A stretch of DNA of 59,675 nucleotides from CAZABC01 sp964483405 (GTDB taxonomy: Bacteria; Chloroflexota; Limnocylindria; Limnocylindrales; CSP1-4). A program made the position numbers and the translations under genes. The stretch is from positions 1 through 59,675 of the forward strand of contig CAZABC010000015.1 in the NCBI GenBank assembly GCA_964483405.1, written 5' to 3'. Under the pieces are notes generated by a model. The model had not been told where the DNA came from. It saw nothing but the letters and a program-made list of their open reading frames with translations, and did not search any database. Below, one piece after another: positions 1 to 8,655 of the stretch (positions within the stretch are counted from its first letter, which is position 1; each line of letters starts with the position of its first letter).

Positions 1-524
1 GGGGCGATGGCCCCGCGGTTGGCGACGTGGAGGGCGATCGAGGCCGGATCGATGAGCGCGCCGTCCTCGAACGAGAGCGCGTCGGGCAGGGCGAAGATCG
101 TCTTGACACCCTGGACGACGAACGTCGCATCGGCGCCCTGGACGCTGTGGCCGTACTGCTTGTGGAGCCCGGGGCGGCCGTAGTTCTCGCACAGGTTGTA
201 GCGGCCCTCGACGCACTCGCGACAGACGCCGCAGGCGTCGTGCGAGGTCCCGGCGACCCGGTCGCCGACGGCCCAGCCGAAGCGCTCCGCACCGGGACCG
301 AGGGCCACGATCTCGCCGGCCCACTCGTGGCCGGGGATGAACGGGAACGCCGGCGGCCAGAAGCCCGGGTAGTCGCCCCGGATGATGTGGGCATCGGTCC
401 CGCAGATCGAGACCGCCCGGACCCGCGCGAGCACCTCGTTGGGTCCGGGAACGGGCACCGGCACGTCGTGGATCTCGAGGCGGTTCGGCTCGACGACGAC
501 GAGCGCCTGCATGGTCGCGGTCAC
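1..524 (-). CDS. Zinc-dependent alcohol dehydrogenase, 3' part outside the window
   Basis: Medium-chain zinc dehydrogenase (ADH/threonine dehydrogenase superfamily); about 174 N-terminal residues are present and the NAD-binding half lies beyond base 1. The catalytic-zinc residue C41 in SICGTDAH and the H66-E67 pair in PGHEWAGE are visible, as are the structural-zinc cysteines C98, C101, C104 and C112. The start is GTG at 524, chosen because AGGAGG sits six bases upstream; an in-frame ATG at 512 is less well placed. It follows the MBL gene on the same strand with an 82-base gap and is probably the third gene of the SDR-MBL-ADH operon. Substrate cannot be told from this fragment; a polyol or secondary alcohol is plausible. 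The family is certain, the substrate is not. Confidence 0.9.
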   Translation of the reverse strand, partial: MTATMQALVVVEPNRLEIHDVPVPVPGPNEVLARVRAVSICGTDAHIIRGDYPGFWPPAFPFIPGHEWAGEIVALGPGAERFGWAVGDRVAGTSHDACGVCRECVEGRYNLCENYGRPGLHKQYGHSVQGADATFVVQGVKTIFALPDALSFEDGALIDPASIALHVANRGAIA

Positions 525-606
525 GGTGCGCCTCCTGGCTGGGTGCGGGGTGCGAGCGGCCGCCCGGGGGACGGTGAGGTGGGTCGGCGCCTGGGGCGTC
601 GGCGGC

Positions 607-1527
607 TCAGGCTCCCTCGACCGCGCCGGTGAGCTTGTCGTAGAGCGACCCGGCGTTCCAGGTCTGGATGTAGTCGAGCATGTAGCCCTGGCCGATGTCG
701 ACCGGGCCGAAGCGATCCCGGAAGTGGACCCGCTCGACCGTCTCCTCGCGCGTCCAGCCCTTGGCGATCGCCGTCGCGACGGCCGTCTTCCACTCCATCA
801 GGTGGGACCGCTGGACGTCGAGGTAGGCCTTCGTCACGACCGGGCCGTGGCCCGGCACGATCCAGTCGACGTCGAGCGTCCGGATCCGCTCGAGGGCGTC
901 GAGCCACTGGGCGACGTTCGAGGTCATCAGCCACGTCTGGCAGCCGGAGAAGATCGTGTCGCCGGTGAAGACGACCCGCTCCTCGGGCACGTGGACGGCC
1001 AGCTGGCCCGGCGTGTGGCCGGGCGTGTGGAGGAGGTGGAAGGTGTGGTCGCCGACGTGGAGGGTCAGGTCGCCGGTGAACACGATCGTGCCCTTGTTCG
1101 GGTCGCGGTAGTACTCGTCGCGGTCCGGCCAGAGGGCGACGCCCTCGGGGTCGTCGAGGTCGGTGCCCATCGGGTCGTCGCCGGGGATCGACTGGTAGGC
1201 GTAGGCGAACGGGTCGAGCTCGGGGTAGACGACCATGAACCGCTCCCAGAGGCCCCGGTGGTTCACGACGGTTCCCGCACCCCGGAAGTAGTAGTTGCCG
1301 AAGATGTGGTCGACGTGGTGCTCGGTGTTGACGATGTAGCGGATCGGGCCGTGGGACTCCGCGAGCTGCCGCATCGCGACGGCCTTGGTCGGGAGCTGCG
1401 GCGTGTCGATGACGACGACGCCGTTCGAGGTGGTGACGAAGCTCGGGTTGCAGCCCCGCAGCTTCGTGTTGGTGAAGACGTTGCCCGTGACAGGCTCCAT
1501 CTCGAAGGCCATCGCGTGGTCCGTCAC
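607..1527 (-). CDS. MBL-fold metallo-hydrolase with E-x-H-x-D-H metal motif
   Basis: A 306-residue metallo-beta-lactamase fold hydrolase. The metal-binding loop reads NTEHHVDH (E69, H71, D73, H74), so the first histidine of the usual HxHxDH is glutamate; later ligands H171 (HTPGHTPGQ), D190 (FTGDT) and H227 (VPGHGP) are intact. Glu or Gln at this position is known in some class B3 lactamase relatives, so the protein may still bind two metals. It lies between an SDR gene (20 bases upstream) and a zinc dehydrogenase, suggesting hydrolysis or lactone opening in one small-molecule pathway. The GTG start at 1527 has AGAGAGG almost touching it; ATG at 1512 is an alternative that would shorten the protein by five residues. 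Family secure, substrate unknown. Confidence 0.88.
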   Translation of the reverse strand: MTDHAMAFEMEPVTGNVFTNTKLRGCNPSFVTTSNGVVVIDTPQLPTKAVAMRQLAESHGPIRYIVNTEHHVDHIFGNYYFRGAGTVVNHRGLWERFMVVYPELDPFAYAYQSIPGDDPMGTDLDDPEGVALWPDRDEYYRDPNKGTIVFTGDLTLHVGDHTFHLLHTPGHTPGQLAVHVPEERVVFTGDTIFSGCQTWLMTSNVAQWLDALERIRTLDVDWIVPGHGPVVTKAYLDVQRSHLMEWKTAVATAIAKGWTREETVERVHFRDRFGPVDIGQGYMLDYIQTWNAGSLYDKLTGAVEGA

Positions 1528-1547
1528 CCTCTCTTGCGCAAAGGCTG

Positions 1548-2333
1548 CTACTGGGTCGCCGTCAGGCCACCATCGATGCCGAGGATCTGCCCGGTGACGA
1601 ACGAGGCCGCATCGGAGCAGAAGAACAGGACGGCGCCGGTCAGGTCATCCGTCCCGGCGACGCGGCCGATCGGGATCCGGCTGACGATGCTCGCCTTGAA
1701 CGCCGGGTCGTCGAGGAGCATCGCGACCTGCGGCGTGTCGACGAAGGTCGGCGAGATGGCGTTGACCGTGATCCCGTGCTTGGCCCACTCCGTCGCCCAC
1801 TGCCGGGTCAGCGAGCTGATCGCGCCCTTGGCGGCGACGTACGCCGAGTAGCCGGCGTTGATGCCGAGTGAGGCGCGGACCGACGAGATGTTGACGACCC
1901 GGCCGCCGCGCCCGCCGGCGATCATCGCCCGGACCGCCGGCTGGGTGGCGACGAGCGTGCTCCGCACGTTCAGCTCGTAGATCCAGTCCCAGGCGTCGCG
2001 CGGGTAGTCCTGGGCGTCGAAGAGGACCTTGCCCGCACCGCCGCCGACGGCGTTGAAGATGATGTCGAGGCGCCCGAAGTCGTCGAGCGTCTCCTGGACG
2101 ATCCGCTCGGCGTCGGCCTCCTTGGTCACGTCGGCCGTGACGCCCTTGCAGACGCCTCCGAGCTTGCAGACACGTGCCGCCGACGCCTCGGCCAGCTCCG
2201 CCGAGCGGTCGACGACGACGACCTTGGCGCCTGCGCCGGCGAGGGCGGCGCCGACCGCCGATCCGATCGCCCCGCCGCCACCGGGGATCAGGGCGACCCG
2301 CCCGTCGAGCCTGAACCTGTCGAGCTCAGCCAC
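1548..2333 (-). CDS. SDR family oxidoreductase
   Basis: Short-chain dehydrogenase/reductase, 261 residues. The Rossmann glycine motif is PGGGGAIG (residues 17-24), the acidic cofactor-binding residue after beta-2 is in VVVVDRS (suggesting NAD), and the catalytic set is S150/S151, Y165 and K169 (YVAAK). C-terminal ILGIDGGLT is typical of classical SDRs. I start it at GTG 2333 because GGAGG lies seven bases upstream and a promoter is placed so that transcription begins near 2356; ATG 2354 would be essentially at the transcript end. It is the first gene of the leftward operon with the MBL hydrolase and zinc alcohol dehydrogenase. Probable role: oxidation of a hydroxy compound; substrate unknown. 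Confidence 0.92.
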   Translation of the reverse strand: MAELDRFRLDGRVALIPGGGGAIGSAVGAALAGAGAKVVVVDRSAELAEASAARVCKLGGVCKGVTADVTKEADAERIVQETLDDFGRLDIIFNAVGGGAGKVLFDAQDYPRDAWDWIYELNVRSTLVATQPAVRAMIAGGRGGRVVNISSVRASLGINAGYSAYVAAKGAISSLTRQWATEWAKHGITVNAISPTFVDTPQVAMLLDDPAFKASIVSRIPIGRVAGTDDLTGAVLFFCSDAASFVTGQILGIDGGLTATQ

Positions 2334-2353
2334 CGTCCGTCCTCCATGAATCA

Positions 2354-2392
2354 TCGATTATCGAGGATACGGGATGCGGCGCCGACGGTCAA
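2354..2392 (-). promoter_or_regulatory. Sigma-70 promoter and candidate operator of the SDR-MBL-ADH operon
   Basis: On the minus strand -35 TTGACC (2392-2387), a 17-base spacer and -10 TATCCT (2369-2364). Directly downstream and covering the predicted start point is the 11-base palindrome TCGAT-T-ATCGA (2354-2364), a likely binding site for a regulator not encoded nearby. A GGAGG ribosome site follows before GTG 2333. Confidence 0.6.
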
Positions 2393-2452
2393 CGAACCGG
2401 ACGGCCGCCGCCCGGCCCGCTGGACGGGTCGCGGCATCGGGCGGGGTCTGGC

Positions 2453-3964
2453 TCAGCCGACGTGGGCGACGATGCCGGACCGTGGAGCGAGCCGGAGCGT
2501 CGCGGTGCCGTCATCGCCGACGCGGCCAGCAGCGGGGTGCGACCAGCCCGGCAGCGGCCGGCCATCGAGCCAGGCGCCGGCCGCCCCGGGGAGGGAGGCG
2601 ACGAGATCGATCGGCTCGTCCCCCGCGTTGAGGGCGACGACCCAGCGCTCCGCCCCATCGGCTCGCTCGATCGCGATCGCGTCCCCGGCCGTCCCGGCGA
2701 TCCGCAGCGCACCGTGGCGGAGCGCTGGCGCCGCGTGCCGGAGGTGGAGGGCAGCCCGGGTGAACGCGTGCAGGTCGTGATCCCGGTGGGCCTCGTCGGT
2801 CGGGAACGCGCCGCGGCTGCCCGGGTCACGCCCGCCCTCCATGCCGACCTCGTCCCCGTAGTAGACACACGGCGCTCCGGGCAGCGACGCCTGGAGGAGC
2901 GTCGCCAGCTTCACGGCGTCGCGATCGCCACCGGCCATCGTCCGGAAGCGCGGCGTGTCGTGGCTGCCGAGGAGGTTGAGCTGGACCGCGGTCACGGCCG
3001 GGTCGTAGAGACCCATGACCCGCTCGAGCTCCGTCCCGAACGCCGCCCCGTCGAGCCGCCGGACGTGGTCGCGGTACTGGTCGTGGAAGCCGATCGCGCC
3101 ATGGTCGAGGTGCCGGCCCGCCGTGAAGCCGAGGATCGCCTCGGCGAGCGGGTAGTTCATCACCGCGTCGAACGTGTCGCCGGCGAGCCACTCGGGCGTC
3201 TCGTGCCAGATCTCGGCAACGATGTAGGCATCGGGCCGGACCGCCCGGCAGCGCCGTCGGAACTCCCGCCAGAAGTCCGGGTCGTCGATCTCGAGCGGGA
3301 CGTCGAGCCGCCAGCCGTCGGCGCCGAAGCGGAGCCAGTGCTCGGCGACGGCGAAGAGGTGCTCGCGGACCGGCGGATGGTCGGTGTTGAGCTTCGGCAG
3401 GGCCGGCAGGTCCCACCAGGCCTGGTAGCCGAGGCGCTCGAGCGAGCCGCCGTGACCGTGGCCGTGGGGGTTGGGGTACGGCTCGAGCCCGCGGCCGGCG
3501 GCGAGGCGGTCCCGGTCGACGTGGTACCAGTCGAGATACGGCGACCCGAGCCCGTTCTCGACGATGTGGTGGAACGGCCAGAACCCGCGCCCGGTGTGGT
3601 TGAAGACGCCGTCGAGGATGACCCGCATCCCCCGCCCGTGCGCGGCGTCGAGCAACTCGCGCAGCGCCGCGTCGCCGCCCAGGAGCGGGTCGACCGCGAG
3701 GTAGTCGTCGGTGTGGTAGCGATGGTTGGAGGCCGAGGTGAAGACCGGGTTGAGGTAGATCGCCGTGATCCCCAGGTCCTCGAGGTACGGCAGCCGCTCG
3801 GCGACCCCGAGGAGATCCCCGCCCTTGAAGCCGTGGTTCGTCGGCGGCGCATCCCACGGTTCGAAAGGTCCGGGTCGCGCGACGCGCGGACTCGCAGCGA
3901 AGCGATCGGGGAAGACCTGGTAGAACACCGCGTCGCGGACCCAGGCCGGCGTGTCGATGGGCAC
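2453..3964 (-). CDS. GH13 alpha-glucan hydrolase (neopullulanase/cyclomaltodextrinase-like)
   Basis: A 503-residue cytoplasmic alpha-amylase-family enzyme with no signal peptide. The catalytic barrel shows region I GVFNHTGRGF (119-128), the nucleophile D221 in GWRLDVP, the acid/base E251 in VAEIWHE, and H335-D336 in GSHDTPR. The HRYHTDDY segment (81-88) and the Trp-rich GYQAWWDLPALPKL stretch resemble neopullulanase/cyclomaltodextrinase relatives that cleave alpha-1,4 or cyclic dextrins. C-terminal residues form a short beta domain with a GIVAHVG end. It sits near a second GH13 enzyme and a MalEFG-type transporter, so it probably processes imported maltodextrins. Exact specificity cannot be read from sequence. 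Confidence 0.93.
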   Translation of the reverse strand: MPIDTPAWVRDAVFYQVFPDRFAASPRVARPGPFEPWDAPPTNHGFKGGDLLGVAERLPYLEDLGITAIYLNPVFTSASNHRYHTDDYLAVDPLLGGDAALRELLDAAHGRGMRVILDGVFNHTGRGFWPFHHIVENGLGSPYLDWYHVDRDRLAAGRGLEPYPNPHGHGHGGSLERLGYQAWWDLPALPKLNTDHPPVREHLFAVAEHWLRFGADGWRLDVPLEIDDPDFWREFRRRCRAVRPDAYIVAEIWHETPEWLAGDTFDAVMNYPLAEAILGFTAGRHLDHGAIGFHDQYRDHVRRLDGAAFGTELERVMGLYDPAVTAVQLNLLGSHDTPRFRTMAGGDRDAVKLATLLQASLPGAPCVYYGDEVGMEGGRDPGSRGAFPTDEAHRDHDLHAFTRAALHLRHAAPALRHGALRIAGTAGDAIAIERADGAERWVVALNAGDEPIDLVASLPGAAGAWLDGRPLPGWSHPAAGRVGDDGTATLRLAPRSGIVAHVG

Positions 3965-4153
3965 GCCGCGCAGTGTAGCGGCGGGTCGGCCGGCCCGAGC
4001 GGCGGAGTCGCCGGGGTGAGCCGGACGGCTGCCCGGACGTGGGCGACATCGGGTGGACCGCGGTGGCTATCATTCGGGCGGTACCGACGACGGCATCCTG
4101 GCCGCTCGCACCCTGTTGGAGGCCGCACCCCTCGCGGCCCACGAGGAGGATCG

Positions 4154-4621
4154 ATGCTCAAGGGCCTGACGGGTCTGCTCCGCCGCTACCTGCCCCTCGC
4201 TGTCGTGCTCGCCATCGCCCCGGTGGCGCTCGCTGCGTGCAGCCAGCTCGACGACAACACATTCGGGTTCTGGGACCTGGTGTGGGGCATGATCGTCTTC
4301 TTCTTCTGGTTCATGGCGATCTGGATCTTCATCTCGCTGTTCGCCGACATCTTCCGCCGGGACGATCTGTCGGGCGGCTGGAAGGCGATCTGGATCCTCG
4401 TCCTGTTCGTCGTGCCGTTCCTCGGCGCGCTGATCTACATCATCACCCGCCCGAAGGCGACCGCCCAGGACGTCCGGATGATGGCCCAGGCCGAGGCCGC
4501 TTCGAAGGCCGCCTCCGGCGTGTCGACGGCGGACGAGCTCGCCAAGCTCGCCCAGCTCCGCGACTCCGGCGTCATCTCCGTGCCGGAGTACGAGTCGCTC
4601 AAGGCCAAGCTCATGCAGTAG
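4154..4621 (+). CDS. PLDc_N-SHOCT membrane protein
   Basis: A 155-residue small membrane protein. An N-terminal hydrophobic helix ending ALAACS could be a signal or lipoprotein anchor, followed by two transmembrane helices (about residues 38-62 and 75-97) separated by RRDDLSGGWK. This matches the phospholipase-D N-terminal-like (PLDc_N) fold that ends LIYIITRP. The C-terminus LAQLRDSGVISVPEYESLKAKLM is a SHOCT motif, a short helical oligomerisation module. The start ATG has GAGGAGG four to ten bases upstream. A strong hairpin follows the stop. The function of this architecture is not established. Confidence 0.85.
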   Translation: MLKGLTGLLRRYLPLAVVLAIAPVALAACSQLDDNTFGFWDLVWGMIVFFFWFMAIWIFISLFADIFRRDDLSGGWKAIWILVLFVVPFLGALIYIITRPKATAQDVRMMAQAEAASKAASGVSTADELAKLAQLRDSGVISVPEYESLKAKLMQ

Positions 4622-4660
4622 TCGGACCGCCCGCACGGGCGACCGACCCGCGCAGCAGGA

Positions 4661-4686
4661 CGGCCCCGAGGGCGACCTCGGGGCCG
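4661..4686 (+). terminator. GC-rich hairpin after the PLDc_N-SHOCT gene
   Basis: A perfect 11-bp inverted repeat, CGGCCCCGAGG / CCTCGGGGCCG, with a GCGA loop. No T-run follows, so it may terminate weakly or stabilise the 3' end of the transcript. Confidence 0.5.
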
Positions 4687-4732
4687 TCGCGCGTCCACGG
4701 GCGGGGCGGCGGCGTGCGACGCCCTGCCGCGG

Positions 4733-4738
4733 TAGCCT
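4733..4738 (+). promoter_or_regulatory. -10 element for leaderless GH13 lipoprotein mRNA
   Basis: TAGCCT lies six bases before the ATG at 4745 and there is no Shine-Dalgarno sequence. It matches the TAnnnT-N6-9-start pattern seen at several other genes in the window. Confidence 0.45.
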
Positions 4739-4744
4739 CTCGCC

Positions 4745-6475
4745 ATGCGACGCCCCCCTCGCCTGCTCGCCGCAGGCCTCGTCCTCGTCCTCGTCACGGG
4801 CGCCTGCGCCGGGTCGGCCTCGCCGTCGCCGGGCGGGACGACGACGCCCGGATCCTCGCCCTCCGCGGGCCCATCCGCGGGCGCATCCGGCGGGGGCGCC
4901 TGTGCGGCCCCCTCGCCGGGCTCGGCCTCGGACGACTGGTGGCGCGACCGCGTCTTCTACCAGCTCTTCGTCCGGAGCTTCCAGGACTCCGACGGCGACG
5001 GGATCGGCGACCTCCGCGGGGTGATCGATCGGCTCGACTACCTCAACGACGGCGACCCGGCGACGACCGACGACCTCGGGGTCACCGGGCTCTGGCTCAT
5101 GCCGGTCTTCGAGGCCCACTCGTACCACGGCTACGACGTCGTCGACTACCGGGCCATCGAGCGCGACTACGGCACCGCCGATGACCTGAAGGCGCTGGTC
5201 GACGCGGCCCACGCGCGCGGGATCGCCGTCATCCTCGACCTCGTCCTCAACCACACGAGCTCCGAGCACCCCTGGTTCGTCGAGAGCCGCGTGCCGACGT
5301 CGGAGCGGGCCGACTGGTACGTCTGGAGCGAGTCCGACCCGGGCTTCGCGGGTCCGAACGGCGAGGTCGTCTGGCATCCGCTCGACGACCGCTGGTTCTA
5401 CGGCTACTTCTGGGACGGGATGCCGGACGCGAACCTGCGCGACGCGGACGTCACCGCCGAGCTCCGCGACGTCGCCGCGGACTGGATCCGCGACAGCGGC
5501 ATCGACGGCTACCGCCTCGACGCGGTCAAGCACTACGTCGAGGACGGCGAGGAGCAGGTCCACACCCCCGAGACGTTCGCCTGGGCTCGCGACTTCCGCT
5601 CGAGCGTCAAGGCCGTCCGCGGTGACGCCCTCCTCGTCGGCGAGATCTGGGACGTCTCGCTCCTTGCCGCGAAGTACGTCGAGGAGGAGGCCGTCGATCT
5701 CGCCTTCGAGTTCGAGCTTGCGAGCGGGATGGTCCGGGCGGCCCGGCTGGAGGACACGAGCCCGATCCTCGGGCTCGAGCGGCAGCTGCTCGAGCTGTAC
5801 CCGGCTGCCGAGTACGCCACGTTCCTGACCAACCACGACCAGGATCGGGTGATGAGCGAGCTCTCCGGCGATACGGGGGCAGCCCGGGCCGCCGCGTCGC
5901 TCCTGCTGACCGGCGCCGGCGTCCCGTTCGTCTACTACGGCGAGGAGGTCGGGCTGGCGGGCCGCAAGCCCGACGAGCGGATCCGGGTCCCGATGCCCTG
6001 GGACGGGACCGCCCCGGCCGGCGGCTTCAGCAGCGCGACCCCGTGGCAGCCGATGGGCGACGACTGGCCGGCCGTCAACGTCGCGGCGCAGGCCGATGAC
6101 GAGACCGCGCTCCTCGACCACTACCGCGAGCTCATCGGGCTGCGCGCGGCGCACCCGGCGCTCCGGAGCGCCGCGACGTACTACCTCGACACGTCGGATC
6201 CGACGGTCCACGCCGCGCTCCGCGTCGCCGACGACGAGACGCTGCTCGTGCTCGTCAACCTCGGGGCGACGCCGGCCCGCGACGTCCGGCTCTCGCTCGA
6301 CGCAAGCCCCATCTGCGACCTGACGTCGGCCACGCTCCTGTGGGTCGACGACGAGCCGGGCGGCGACGCTCCGCTCGAGCCGCCGACGCTCGTCGGCACG
6401 GGTGGCTTCGCCGACTGGGCCCCGATCGCCGAGCTCGCCCCGCGGGGCGTGACGATCATCCGCCTCGGGTCGTAG
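4745..6475 (+). CDS. Secreted GH13 alpha-glucosidase/amylase lipoprotein
   Basis: A 576-residue GH13 enzyme exported as a lipoprotein: the signal ends VTGA|C21, followed by a Ser/Pro/Gly-rich linker to about residue 62. Then comes the domain opening DRVFYQLFVRSFQDSDGDG, whose Asp-rich loop resembles the calcium site of oligo-1,6-glucosidase and trehalose-synthase relatives. Catalytic residues are D259 (GYRLDA), E300 (LVGEIW) and H364-D365 (TNHDQDR); region I is DLVLNHTSSEHPWF. The C-terminal beta domain carries TLLVLVNLG. It faces the leftward mal transport operon and probably breaks alpha-glucans outside the cell to supply the transporter. No ribosome site is seen; the start looks leaderless. 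Confidence 0.93.
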   Translation: MRRPPRLLAAGLVLVLVTGACAGSASPSPGGTTTPGSSPSAGPSAGASGGGACAAPSPGSASDDWWRDRVFYQLFVRSFQDSDGDGIGDLRGVIDRLDYLNDGDPATTDDLGVTGLWLMPVFEAHSYHGYDVVDYRAIERDYGTADDLKALVDAAHARGIAVILDLVLNHTSSEHPWFVESRVPTSERADWYVWSESDPGFAGPNGEVVWHPLDDRWFYGYFWDGMPDANLRDADVTAELRDVAADWIRDSGIDGYRLDAVKHYVEDGEEQVHTPETFAWARDFRSSVKAVRGDALLVGEIWDVSLLAAKYVEEEAVDLAFEFELASGMVRAARLEDTSPILGLERQLLELYPAAEYATFLTNHDQDRVMSELSGDTGAARAAASLLLTGAGVPFVYYGEEVGLAGRKPDERIRVPMPWDGTAPAGGFSSATPWQPMGDDWPAVNVAAQADDETALLDHYRELIGLRAAHPALRSAATYYLDTSDPTVHAALRVADDETLLVLVNLGATPARDVRLSLDASPICDLTSATLLWVDDEPGGDAPLEPPTLVGTGGFADWAPIAELAPRGVTIIRLGS

Positions 6476-6510
6476 CCGACTGGGCGCGGGACGGACCGGC
6501 GGACGCGGGA

Positions 6511-6538
6511 CGGCCCCGCCGCCGGGGCGACGGGGCCG
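6511..6538. terminator. Hairpin between convergent GH13 and malG-like genes
   Basis: CGGCCCCG (6511-6518) pairs with CGGGGCCG (6531-6538) in the 120-base gap between two convergent genes. It could act on both strands; there is no clear T-run. Confidence 0.4.
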
Positions 6539-6595
6539 CGAGATCGCGTCGGGTGGGCCGGCCGGACCGCCCGGTGTGCCGGGTCCGTGGAGCGG

Positions 6596-7561
6596 TCAGC
6601 CCTTGACGGCGCCGACCGCGAGACCGGAGGTGATGTACCGCTGGGCGAAGAAGTAGACGATCGCCGGCGGGATCGCGAACAGGATCGCGAAGGCCGAGAA
6701 GAGCGACCACGGGGTGTTGGTGAACTGGCCCTGCATCGCGAACAGCGCCATCGCGAGCGTCTGGTCGCTGACCTGGTTGAGGAACATCCACGAGAAGTAG
6801 AACTCGGTCCAGCCGGACACGAAGCCGAGGAACGCCGTGACGGCGAGGGCCGGCATCGCGAGGGGCAGGATGATCCGCAGGAACGTCTGGTTCCCGGTCG
6901 CCCCGTCGACGGCGGCCGCCTCCTCGAGATCCCGGGGGATCGTGTCGAGGTAGCCCTTCAGGTTCCAGATCGCGAAGGGCAGCAGGCCGCTGATGATCGC
7001 CAGCCCGACGCCGAGGAGCGAGTTCCGGAGGTTGAACTCGCCGATGATCGGCAGGCTGAGGGTGACCTGGTTGAGGAGGACGAAGAGCGGCGTCAGCGTC
7101 GCGACCGCCGGCAGCATGAGGACGCCGAGGATCGCGAGCATCAGGACCTCGCGGCCGCGGAACTTGAGCCGCGAGAACGCGTAGGCCGCCATCACCCCGA
7201 TGCCGACGCTGATGACGGAGGTCCCGACCGCGATCTTGAGGCTGTTCGCGGCGAGCTCGAGGAAGCTGATCGGGTTGTTCGTCGGCTGGGCGATGACCTG
7301 GCGGTAGGCCTCGAGCGTCGCGTTCGTCGGAAGGAGGCTCAGCCCCTCCGGGCGCGACCGGTTCAGCGGATCGAGCGAGAGCGAGAAGACCCACATGACC
7401 GGGAACATGACGGTGAAGAGCAGGCCGATCGCGCAGGCCTGCAGCAGCGCCTGCTTGAGCAGGGAGGGCTTGCCGCGTCGGCTGCCACGGAGCGTCGGCC
7501 GGTTGTAGTTGAACCGGCGGCGCGCCTGGACGTTCAGGGCGCCGGCACCGAAACCACTCAT
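6596..7561 (-). CDS. Sugar ABC transporter permease, MalG type
   Basis: A 321-residue inner-membrane permease of the carbohydrate (CUT1) ABC transporter family. There are six hydrophobic helices and the conserved cytoplasmic EAA loop, DLEEAAAVDGATGNQTFLRI, starting near residue 211; this loop docks the ATPase. The C-terminus ends QRYITSGLAVGAVKG, typical of MalG. It lies nine bases after the MalF-like gene. No ATP-binding MsiK/MalK gene is present in this window, so the ATPase must be encoded elsewhere. Neighbouring GH13 enzymes support a maltodextrin or related alpha-glucoside substrate. Confidence 0.93.
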   Translation of the reverse strand: MSGFGAGALNVQARRRFNYNRPTLRGSRRGKPSLLKQALLQACAIGLLFTVMFPVMWVFSLSLDPLNRSRPEGLSLLPTNATLEAYRQVIAQPTNNPISFLELAANSLKIAVGTSVISVGIGVMAAYAFSRLKFRGREVLMLAILGVLMLPAVATLTPLFVLLNQVTLSLPIIGEFNLRNSLLGVGLAIISGLLPFAIWNLKGYLDTIPRDLEEAAAVDGATGNQTFLRIILPLAMPALAVTAFLGFVSGWTEFYFSWMFLNQVSDQTLAMALFAMQGQFTNTPWSLFSAFAILFAIPPAIVYFFAQRYITSGLAVGAVKG

Positions 7562-7570
7562 GTCGGCCCC

Positions 7571-8590
7571 CTACAGGTCTTCGTAGCTGCGCGTCGCCTG
7601 GGCCAGCCGGTTGGTGACCAAGGTGATCGCGAGAAGGATGAAGAACATGATCACGGCGAAGGCCGCCCCGACGCCGTACAGGCGTTGCTCGTTCACCAGC
7701 CGGTAGGCCTGCGTCACGAGGAGCTCGGTCCGGCCGAACGGCCCACCCCCCGACATGAAGTAGGCGAGGTGGAAAAGGTTGAAGGTGATGACGAAGCCGT
7801 AGATCGCGTATGGGAGCATCGCCGGCCGGAGGTACGTCAGGGTCACCGTCCGGAAGCGCTGCCACGGGCCGGCGCCGTCGATCTCGGCCGCCTCATACAG
7901 CTCGTTCGGGATGCTCTGGAGGGCACCGGTGGCAACGACCGAGTTGAGCGGCCAGCCGAGCCAGGTGTTCGTCACGAGCATCGCGAAGAACGCGAGCGGC
8001 AGGGGGATGAAGGCGATCGGGTCCTCGACCTGGCGCAGCCAGTCGATCCGGAACATCTCCGCCGGGAGCCCGACCCAGCCGCCCAGGATCATGAGCAGCT
8101 GGTTGATCGCGCCGTAGTCGGCGTCGTACATGTTCTTCCAGACGGTCGCCACGATGATCGGCGGGATGACGACCGGGATGATGAACAGCGCCCGGTAGAC
8201 GCGCTTGAACCAGAGGCCCTTGGTGTGGAGCAGCAGGGCGATCGCCACGCCGAGGACGACATGGATCGCGACGTTGCTGAGCGCCCACCACATGTTGTAG
8301 ATGATCAGCCGGACGAAGCTGAAGTTCGGGATCGCCAGCTGCGACCGGATGACGTCGATGTAGTTCTGGAGCCCGACGACGTTCGGTGGCGGCGACTCGG
8401 GCCGCAGGTTCTGGATGCCGTAGTCGGTGAACGACATCCACACCTGGTAGGCGAGCGGGTAGAGCGTGATGACCCCCATGACGAGGATGGCGGGGATCAG
8501 GTAGAGGTAGGCTCCCCGACTCTTCCGCCCTCCACCCGCGAACGCGGCGAAGCGGCCCTTGGCCTTGACCTCGGTGGTCGCTGCCGTCAT
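7571..8590 (-). CDS. Sugar ABC transporter permease, MalF type
   Basis: A 339-residue CUT1 permease partner of the MalG-like protein. It has a basic cytoplasmic N-terminus, a first helix at about residues 28-46, and the EAA loop LYEAAEIDGAGPWQRF at about 231-246. The MalF-specific large periplasmic insertion of enterobacteria is short here, as in many non-proteobacterial homologues. It is transcribed after the binding-protein gene, with a 132-base gap holding a strong hairpin, and before malG. Confidence 0.93.
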   Translation of the reverse strand: MTAATTEVKAKGRFAAFAGGGRKSRGAYLYLIPAILVMGVITLYPLAYQVWMSFTDYGIQNLRPESPPPNVVGLQNYIDVIRSQLAIPNFSFVRLIIYNMWWALSNVAIHVVLGVAIALLLHTKGLWFKRVYRALFIIPVVIPPIIVATVWKNMYDADYGAINQLLMILGGWVGLPAEMFRIDWLRQVEDPIAFIPLPLAFFAMLVTNTWLGWPLNSVVATGALQSIPNELYEAAEIDGAGPWQRFRTVTLTYLRPAMLPYAIYGFVITFNLFHLAYFMSGGGPFGRTELLVTQAYRLVNEQRLYGVGAAFAVIMFFILLAITLVTNRLAQATRSYEDL

Positions 8591-8655
8591 CGGCGATCCC
8601 TCTCCTCTCCCCTTCGGCTCGCTCGGGTCGCAGATCGTGTGTGGCGGATGCTATC

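Noticed and set aside
3160..5184. Long open frames overlapping the GH13, PLDc_N and other genes on the opposite strand or other frames
   Set aside because: They are Arg/Pro/Ala-rich, lack domain signatures and run across known genes; at this G+C content stops are rare in these frames.
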